Assembly (NCBI RefSeq): GCF_000002075.1 | Contig: NW_004798020.1 | Coordinates: forward strand, 44,550-108,549 | Origin: Aplysia californica | Lineage: Eukaryota; Mollusca; Gastropoda; Aplysiida; Aplysiidae | DNA: 64,000 nt | Reading direction: 5' to 3' | Shown: one piece after another, positions 57,481 to 64,000 of the stretch | Numbering within the stretch: position 1 is the stretch's first letter | How the letters are laid out: each line of letters begins with the position of its first letter | Notes under the pieces: model-generated | The model's database searches: none | Told to the model about the DNA's origin: nothing | Seen by the model: only the letters and a program-made list of their open reading frames with translations | Translations under genes and position numbers: made by a program

Positions 57481-57914
57481 TGTGTCACGACGCGGTGGAA
57501 TCAAGCACTCGTCTAATTCATATGGAGTTATTGATATCATGTGAATACTTATTCATTTGCCTTGCTTTTGATGAAAAAAGTACCCTCCTATCTTGAAAAG
57601 AAGTAAAGATATTTTCAATTGAAGAAGGTGAGGTCACCTGGTTTCAGAGGTAAAATAACTAATTAGTGGGAATATAGCTGCCAAAGTTTGGTAATTTCAA
57701 TAGCTTGAGAGTCCTTGAAAACTTAGAAATTTACACATTTTGTGCCTTCGATCTATGTTGTCCAGAAAATGGCTCATGGAAATATGTTTTTATAAGGACA
57801 TAAAAGGCGTTGAGTGAAAAAACAAAAATTTGATAAAAATTTACAATCGGAATAATACTATTTCTCCGATTTCGTTATTTTGACAAGCGCTTGATTTCCC
57901 ACGCTGCGTCTCAT
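57481..57914 (-). mobile_element. Family G MITE, copy F
   Basis: A full-length copy in the same orientation as C. Left end TGTGTCACGACGCGGTGGAA and TCAAGCACTCG; right end GCGCTTGATTTCCCACGC. It carries the shared GAAGGTGAGGTCACCTGGTT block in reverse. Confidence 0.85.
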
Positions 57915-58091
57915 ATAGAAGTGTCTGTTACTACTGGCAGAAGACTATAGTTCTGTGTAGAATAATGGACAAAAAATGTAATGTAACGATGCATATTTTT
58001 ACCATATTTTTCATATATCACTCAACTGACAATCTTTTAACGAAGATGGTTCCCATGAAACGAGTTCTTTTTATTAACTTTTCGTGCTGTA

Positions 58092-58182
58092 TACAGTCAA
58101 ACCCTGTTATGCAGCCTACCTTGGGATGAGCAAGAAGATGGCGGTACCACGGGGAAGCGGTACAACAAGGTTCGACTGTACT
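58092..58182. mobile_element. Short pogo/mariner-like MITE
   Basis: About 90 bp whose ends read ACAGTCAAACCCTGTT and, in reverse complement, ACAGTCGAACCTTGTT, bounded by TA on each side. CAGTxxAACC ends with a TA target are characteristic of pogo/Tigger-type MITEs. Confidence 0.65.
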
Positions 58183-58444
58183 TCAAAACTATTCAGCTTT
58201 TGTATTATATTGAAATAGATATATATATATATTATGTTTATATGAATATAAGACTTTCACAAGTCAGCAACACAGTTATCTTTCAATGGATTACCCAGTG
58301 AGACATGATGTATAAGCTCCAGTTAGTCTTTCTCCAGCTATGAACTGGGTTGCATAATATTTTTAAATTCATGTTACCATTTTTAAGGGAAATGAAATAC
58401 CAGCAGCTCTCAAGAATTACTGTGCTATTGATAGAAGAAAAACA

Positions 58445-58527
58445 TTTTTGGGGGGTTTTTTTGGTAAGTGTTTTACAGCACTGCAACTGCATAAGGTCAT
58501 ATGAGCGTGCGGACACATTAATTTTTT
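58445..58527 (-). repeat. SINE family S, 3' end fragment
   Basis: TAAGTGTTTTACAGCACTGC and AACTGCATAAGGTCATATGA are the reverse of the family S 3' end. Confidence 0.7.
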
Positions 58528-58549
58528 TCAGTTGGTAGGAAATTTTAAA

Positions 58550-58977
58550 TTTTGCCTGGGTGGCGGCGAAAGCCTACTCTTATTAATTTTAGACCACCAT
58601 GGGATCTTTAACACGCGCAACTTGCACATGGGCCTTCCAAGATTTTTCACCCTTGTCCGAGAAGGCTAGGTGTAGATCTTTCCCGCCAGAAGATCAGGGG
58701 TGTGGCTGAAAGACAGCAGTAAGAAGGGGCCAAGAAGTAGCAGTAGAAAGGCTGCAGAAAGAGTCAGGAGCCCAGAGGAGGGGGCAAAGGAGGTGAGGGG
58801 GTGGGGGCAGAAAGAGGAGACGAAAGCAGACGACTGAACATTGCTAGAGAGCAGGAAATGAGGTGAAAGGAGATAATTTTAGAGAAGAAAATTTTTTCGG
58901 TCGCTACCCAGATTCAAACCCGGGACCTTAGAATGAGAGGCCAACACCTTAACCTCCAGGCCATGAGAGCCCCCATA
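58550..58977 (-). repeat. tRNA-derived SINE with conserved core
   Basis: On the minus strand it starts GGGGGCTCTCATGGCCTGGA + GGTTAAGG (A-box region), then GGTCCCGGGTTTGAATCTGG (B box, T-arm). The body, at the far end, contains GCGCGTGTTAAAGATCCCAT + GGTGG, close to a core word found in several invertebrate SINE families. It is 430 bp long, inside or beside a family S fragment. Confidence 0.78.
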
Positions 58978-59855
58978 TAAAAAAATCTTATTGTCGGGAA
59001 CTCATCACATTTTCAATTAAAAGGAAATTTATCGACAGTTTTAATGAAATTTACTTACTTCAGTTATACTTAAAAGAAAACTAACAGAAATGAAATATAC
59101 TTATAAATCTTCAATTATATATTTCTGATATTTATAACAGTATCGCAAATACAATCATGTGAAAGCTGCAGAGAGATAAATCAAAGACTAGTGTAAATAG
59201 AAAACTGTGCTCTGAACATTGTGGCAGCAAATGAAAAGGGAAAAATGAAACATTTGTGAGCGCTTGAGCAATGGTACCATTCTTCCATTTGAGATTATAA
59301 CTGTGGTTTGTAATTTTCTTGGCGATGTGTATGCAATTTGGAGCATTCACATAATGACGTCAGTTTTTTGTCCAATGTTACTTTGGATTAACTCGACACT
59401 AAAATTCTTATTGTATTCTAATGCAGAATTTCATGGTGTTCCTTGCAGCAGAATTTTTTTTTTTTTGGTAGTTACATTGATCTTTTAAGAAATTGCTTGC
59501 TATGAGTTTAAAATTAGCATGGAATAGTGTGTTGTTGTCCACGTTAAACCTTGTGTAACTGATAGATTTTGCTGGGTCAGCAAAAGCTGACACGATATAT
59601 AGTCAGTTTAGGCCAGTCCAGTCTTGCCTGGTTGAGGCCAGTGCAGTCATGCTCGGGCGAGGCTGATGTGTAGGCCAGTACATGGAGAAGAATGTCAACA
59701 GACGTATTACTCTAGAAAATAGAAATGGTTGTACTTTTCACTGATTTTATTTTTTTTGTGGTAATAATGTGCATAATAATCAAAGTAAAATTATGATCTC
59801 AAACAGTTGCACGTTCTTGCTGTTGGGCACGGTGCAGCACCCTTTCCTGAGCCAG
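58978..59855. other. no gene recognised
   Basis: Repeated AGGCCAGTxCAGTC-like words lie at about 59610-59685. No exon. Confidence 0.5.
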
Positions 59856-59859
59856 CGTG

Positions 59860-59978
59860 ACTGTCTTGCTCAAGTTCATACCCAGCATATTGTAAACACT
59901 CAGAGCCTAAGTACTTTATTCGGGGTTGAGCACTATATAAACATGTCATATATTATTATTAATATTATTATTACTACA
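59860..59978 (+). repeat. Family T-like 3' end
   Basis: ACACTCAGAGCCTAAGTACT, TTGAGCACTATATAAACATG and a TATTATTATTAA tail are the reverse of the start of the copies at 39.2 and 54.0 kb. Confidence 0.65.
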
Positions 59979-60360
59979 CATTATGTAATAGCAGTTTCAT
60001 GAACGTTGCTGTGCTTTCACTGTGGAACCGTTTTATTTCCACTCACTATCCCTCAGCACATGTATATTTCTGTCTGTCTTCCTTTTCAATGCGTTATAGT
60101 ACCTTTATCACTATGACGTGTTTCGCTTTGCCTCTAACTCAAAACAAACTTACTTCACCAAAATCTCCCTCAATGTCAAAGAGAATTTGGTGTGGTTTAT
60201 CACGATCAAACTGGGTGACGGGAAAACATAACTTAAGAGGAAGAGCACGCATTATATATAATATTTTTTTAACATGTATCATTTTGTCCAGTAAAAATTG
60301 ATTTATTTTTAGATGCATTTGTCATTTTGTACAAATTTTGTCCCAAGTGTGAGTTTAGGG

Positions 60361-60734
60361 CACAGGTGTCAAACTCAAGGCTCACAGACTAAACCCAGCC
60401 AGGCAAATATATTTATGTATATATTCAACCTGCGAAAGAATTTTAGGGAGTCCATCCTGAAAATCTCTAATACAAAACCTTACTCCAAGCATAAACAAAG
60501 TTGTTGCCAAGAAAAGATACCAAACATCCAGCTCTGACTAAGTGGCGTAAGAGCGAGAACTGGCATGCCTTGATTTGTTGATATTTTAACTTTTGTCTGT
60601 TTAATTTAGCGTCATCGATTTGTCTTTTAAAAGTTTAATTTTCCACTGCTGAATAAATGTTCATCCAGTTCGGCCCGGAACTTTGAGTGTAATGTGAATT
60701 TGGTCCCTCTGAGCTGTTGAGTTTGACACCCCTG
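60361..60734. mobile_element. Short hAT MITE with 8-bp TSD
   Basis: 374 bp between perfect 8-bp duplications GTTTAGGG (60353-60360 and 60735-60742). Inverted ends are CACAGGTGTCAAACTCAAGG and CAGGGGTGTCAAACTCAACA. The CAGGGGTGTCAAACTCA terminus is characteristic of a widespread group of hAT elements in animals. It has no transposase. Confidence 0.9.
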
Positions 60735-60830
60735 GTTTAGGGATATTAAAGGATCACTGGTCGACATTTACACTCAGATCTACTAGTAGCTTACTACTAG
60801 TGTGACATTGATTTTGACTGTCTTTTTTAA

Positions 60831-60991
60831 CACTTTGCCGTCACATCTTGCCAATCAGCAAGAACGCCGAACTACCGGCTCGCGTCACAAAACGCAGATC
60901 GGCGATATTTACCTCCCAGGTTCTTTGGATTTCCCCAAAATGCTTGTGATGGCAAGGATTTTTACTATATGAGCCTTGTGATGGCAAAGTG
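60831..60991. mobile_element. TTAA-flanked MITE (piggyBac-like)
   Basis: TTAA at 60827-60830 and 60992-60995 bound 161 bp. The inverted ends are CACTTTGCCGTCACA and CACTTTGCCATCACA (one mismatch in 15), which makes this the best-preserved of the TTAA elements here. Confidence 0.8.
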
Positions 60992-61039
60992 TTAATATTC
61001 TGCAAAGTGATTTGTCTTTTAATTACCTGTTTATATCTG

Positions 61040-61110
61040 CTGAAGCTTTAAGTATTATTACTATTATTATTATTATTATTATTACTATTACCATTCTTCT
61101 TCTTCTTCTC
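61040..61110 (+). repeat. (ATT)n and (CTT)n microsatellites
   Basis: A run of ATT units passes into TTCTTCTTCTTC. It may be the tail of a lost retroelement. Confidence 0.8.
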
Positions 61111-61339
61111 TTCCTCCTTTTTATTTTTTAAAATACCCACCAAAATCAGCCAGCTGTTACAACCTCGTAAAGTGTGCTGCTCATTTTTTTGGGGGTGTGT
61201 TATGGCAATGACACACAAGTGTTTATGGAGTGCTGGTCATGCTTTTTGCCCTAAATCAGAGAGTATGAGTTTGATTCCTATGTGGTGAGAAGAAAAATTT
61301 TATCCTTTGTCCCTGTCTTTATGCATTGCTATATATATA

Positions 61340-61354
61340 GGTATATATATTAAA

Positions 61355-61412
<58 letters not shown>
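61340..61412. repeat. (TA)n microsatellite
   Basis: About 70 bp of TA units, almost uninterrupted from 61361. Confidence 0.95.
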
Positions 61413-61413
<1 letters not shown>

Positions 61414-61727
61414 ACAGCTGCAGTTTTCCCCGACACATAAGGGTCAAATGAGCCTTTCTCCGAAATGGTCTTCATATGTTGCAGTATGTTGGTGGGGGCA
61501 TGAAATGTTTGCAATGTTCTACATTTTTACAACGTATGCGTTACATCTATGCAGAAACTATATTATTATACGTCATATATCTGTATATAAATATATTTTT
61601 TATATGCATGAATATTGAATATAATCAAATGATTCAGTAAGCAGTATTCTGAGGATCATATTTTTATTTGAACATTTGGTGAATTTCATGTTGCTAGACC
61701 ATTCTGCTTTATGCAGGTACTGTTTAC

Positions 61728-61864
61728 CTCTGTGTGTGCGTGCGTGTGTGTTTTTGTGTGCTTGTGCATGTGTGTGTGTACGTGTGTGTGTGTGTACTTG
61801 TGAATGTGTCTGTGGGTGTGGGTGTGTGTGTGTGAATGTATGCTTGTGTGAGTGTGTGTGTATG
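61728..61864 (+). repeat. (TG)n microsatellite block
   Basis: TG runs with CG and GGGTG interruptions. Cys/Val and Thr/His open frames here are artefacts. Confidence 0.95.
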
Positions 61865-62667
61865 ATGCTTTTAAGCTTCTTTGGCCCCCCACTTTCTGTA
61901 ATATCATTTTATTTCAGAATTTGTGCAAATTTGTAGTTTGAAGAATTGTACATGCTGAAAGTGACATCTATTTTACCATACATCCTGATATTGCCTGGTT
62001 TGGGTGTTATTTTCATTATTTGTTATCGTTCTTTTCTCCTCAAATATTAATGTTATTCCTAAACTCGCTTTTTTTTCTTTTTTTTTTTTTAAAGCATAGA
62101 AAAAGTCGATTTTGGGGGACAAAAATAGAGAATGGACAAAGCTGATGACAATACAGCTGATAAAGAACAAAGAGGTTGTAAAGTGTCAAAACAAAAATAG
62201 AGAAGGTTGATGAAGAAATACTTGATACAGATTGAAAAAAGTCCAAATTTAGAGATAAGCATGCAGATGACGAAAATATAACTGTTTCATGTTTTTATTG
62301 TCTGACTTCTACTTCTTTCTCTTTTTTTTTTTTTTTTTTTTGGTTATTTTTTGGGGGGGTTGGGTTGGGTTTTTTTGGTTGTTTTTTTTTTTTTTTTTAA
62401 ATTTATTCATGTTGAATAATGCATACTTGCACCAGGATTATTATATCATGTGAATTGATAGCCAGTAATGTCTTGTACAATCCTGACAATGTTTTTCTAG
62501 TCTTTCCTCTCACATTTGATCACGACAAGATGAGTACTTCACCCCCCGGGGCAGTGCCACTTTAGGCCATTCCCAAAGGGGGGACATTTCTCGTTCAAGC
62601 ACAGTAGAATTGTAAATGGGCTGATTCATCATGTCACGCTAATAATTGTGCCTGATCTACAAAAGGG
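61865..62667. other. no gene recognised; homopolymer T/G runs
   Basis: Long poly-T runs lie at about 62070-62090, 62319-62341 and 62381-62398, with TTTGGGGGGGTTGGG between them. No exon. Confidence 0.5.
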
Positions 62668-62920
62668 GAACTGTTGCTTTTTCTTTCCTAATCCTTACTA
62701 TCATTTTCCTCTACTTCTTTTGTATGTTTGTCACACTCTTGTGACCTATTTCCAGGGTGCCTTGATAGTCGAAGCAGACCTTGTGCTGTTGAAACTAGAG
62801 AGGTGAGCAGAATAAGTCTGATTCCCTGTAAAGACTTCTCTGTTGACACCCACCCCTTGGCGCTCATATGACCTAATGCAGTTGCGAGCGCCGTAAAACC
62901 CTCTACTATAAAAAAAAATG
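62668..62920 (+). repeat. SINE family S copy, interrupted
   Basis: The middle part (TTTGTATGTTTGTCACACTC) and the 3' part (GGCGCTCATATGACCTAATG; GTTGCGAGCGCCGTAAAACC) are present, separated by about 100 bp of unrelated sequence, with an A-rich tail. Confidence 0.7.
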
Positions 62921-62974
62921 ACAATGTTTCTCTAGTCTTACCTCTCACATTTGATCACGACAAGATGAGTACTT

Positions 62975-63225
62975 CAGGTTTTAGTACTGAAGACTGCTTT
63001 ATCAAGCAGACTCTAGTTTTTAGTACAAGGACTGCTTTATGATACTTTATCAAGCAGACTCTAGTTTTTAGTACAGAGGCCTGTTTTATCAAGGAGACTC
63101 TAGTTTTTAGTACACAGGACTGCTTTATCAAGGAGACTCTAGTTTTTAGTACACAGGACTGCTTTATCAAGGAGACTCTAGTTTTTAGTACCCAGGACTG
63201 CTTTATCAAGCAGACTCTAGTCAAT
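62975..63225 (-). repeat. Minisatellite, unit about 45 bp, six copies
   Basis: The unit GACTGCTTTATCAAGGAGAC + TCTAGTTTTTAGTACACAG is repeated about six times with high identity. The unit is a multiple of three, so a minus-strand frame repeating CVLKTRVSLIKQS stays open for about 100 codons. It has no splice or start context that would make it a gene. Confidence 0.93.
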
Positions 63226-63239
63226 AACTTCCCTATGGT

Positions 63240-64000
63240 TGCTGGATGCCTTATGTTCTTTTCAGTAGGATCAGGATTTTCAGTAACAAAGAATAGTTGT
63301 ACTTTTGTCATTAAAAAGTCATTTTTATCAACGTTCTTTTCAAGAAAAATCTGCTGTGCTGAATTTTAAATTCTAGTACTAGTAAGTATGTCTCTGAGTT
63401 ACGCATGCATTTTTTACCTGTTTGTGTGTGTTAACCTTTGCACTTATTACCAAAGGTACATGTAGCGTGACTGATGAGATTTGAATTTTATTCTATAATC
63501 AGCTTTTTTATGCGTTGTTTGCTATTCAGTGCTTTCAAGAGAAGTTTGAGATTTGGCTGAATAATTGTATGTATCGTGTATGTGACATTTTGGAAGGTTC
63601 ATTATTGAAACCAGAATAAAGAAAATGTGAGATGAGTCAAAACTTAGTCTGTCACTTCTGTCAGTTTGTCTTACAAAATGATAAAATGGATATTGCAATT
63701 AGTTTGCATGGACAACAAAATACTATTTTTATGCAGAAACTAAAAGAAAATCAATTTCAATTTTTTTTCTTATTTCTGTGCGCATTATTGTGCTTTCAGC
63801 TACTTGCACAGCTGTCGTGAATGAAACGGGGTCCAAATTTGAATATGTATGGTGTACAAATGTATTACAGTCTTCTGTGTAAGTGAAATGACAACCATCC
63901 ATTGGTCAAACCATTTTCATGATGCACTGGAAGGTCCGTCATGGTCCAGATGTTGAAATGACACACCAACCAACCCCTTTAAAATAAACAAAATACATGG
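63240..64000. other. no gene recognised
   Basis: An AATAAA lies at about 63615-63620 on the plus strand. No exon can be supported up to the window end. Confidence 0.5.

Noticed and set aside
58890-58977. A functional tRNA gene on the minus strand
   Set aside because: It is the tRNA-derived head of a longer SINE, with mismatched stems.
62975-63225. CRISPR-like array
   Set aside because: The units are contiguous without unique spacers, and the window is animal nuclear DNA.
62955-63311. Repeat-rich minus frame (KTRVSLIKQ units) as a novel repeat protein
   Set aside because: The unit length is divisible by three and the whole frame coincides with a minisatellite; no gene signals around it.

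Overview
The window is nuclear DNA from an animal: five spliced protein-coding genes can be assembled exon by exon, with GT-AG introns whose phases agree. The genes sit in AT-rich sequence full of tRNA-derived SINEs, LINE ends, short DNA transposons and microsatellites. The gene content and the SINE types suggest a lophotrochozoan, most likely a gastropod mollusc; this is inference. I see no prokaryotic, viral, CRISPR or LTR-type feature.

Layout. (1) 1.8-5.7 kb, plus strand: the 3' part of an EVA-1/FAM176-like single-pass membrane protein with a Thr-rich ectodomain; its first exons are not seen. (2) 16.0-21.8 kb, minus strand: a complete CFAP298 (C21orf59/Kurly) gene, 290 codons in seven coding exons, with 5' non-coding exons reaching about 25.25 kb. 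(3) 25.3-30.2 kb (or 34.9 kb), plus strand: a TMEM80/TMEM216-family four-helix membrane protein. Genes 2 and 3 are head to head, with the 5' leader exon of one ending about 70 bp from the start codon of the other. Both families work in cilia, and a YY1-like motif covers the start codon of gene 3. (4) 38.2-45.2 kb, minus strand: a complete 265-aa class I SAM-dependent methyltransferase. (5) 51.8-56.2 kb, plus strand: a complete 511-aa type I membrane ENPP4/5-like ectophosphodiesterase with its catalytic residues intact. The regions 6-15.9, 30.2-38.2, 46.7-51.7 and 56.2-64 kb have no gene I can support.

Mobile DNA. The clearest insertions are three non-autonomous hAT elements with perfect 8-bp target duplications (22.45-23.20, 47.72-49.31 and 60.36-60.73 kb), a probable Mutator-like element with a 9-bp duplication (49.50-50.01 kb), and at least four short elements bounded by TTAA (piggyBac-like). 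A roughly 430-bp inverted-repeat family (called here family G) has six copies in the window and I cannot assign it to a known superfamily. Several SINE families, LINE 3' ends and a mariner-like transposase remnant make up much of the rest. Minisatellites sit in or near the 3' ends of three genes. The most interesting local events are a partial duplication of a CFAP298 splice acceptor plus exon start, a 325-bp tandem repeat abutting the methyltransferase 3' end, and a possible optional intron that encodes a polylysine tract in the EVA-1-like gene.
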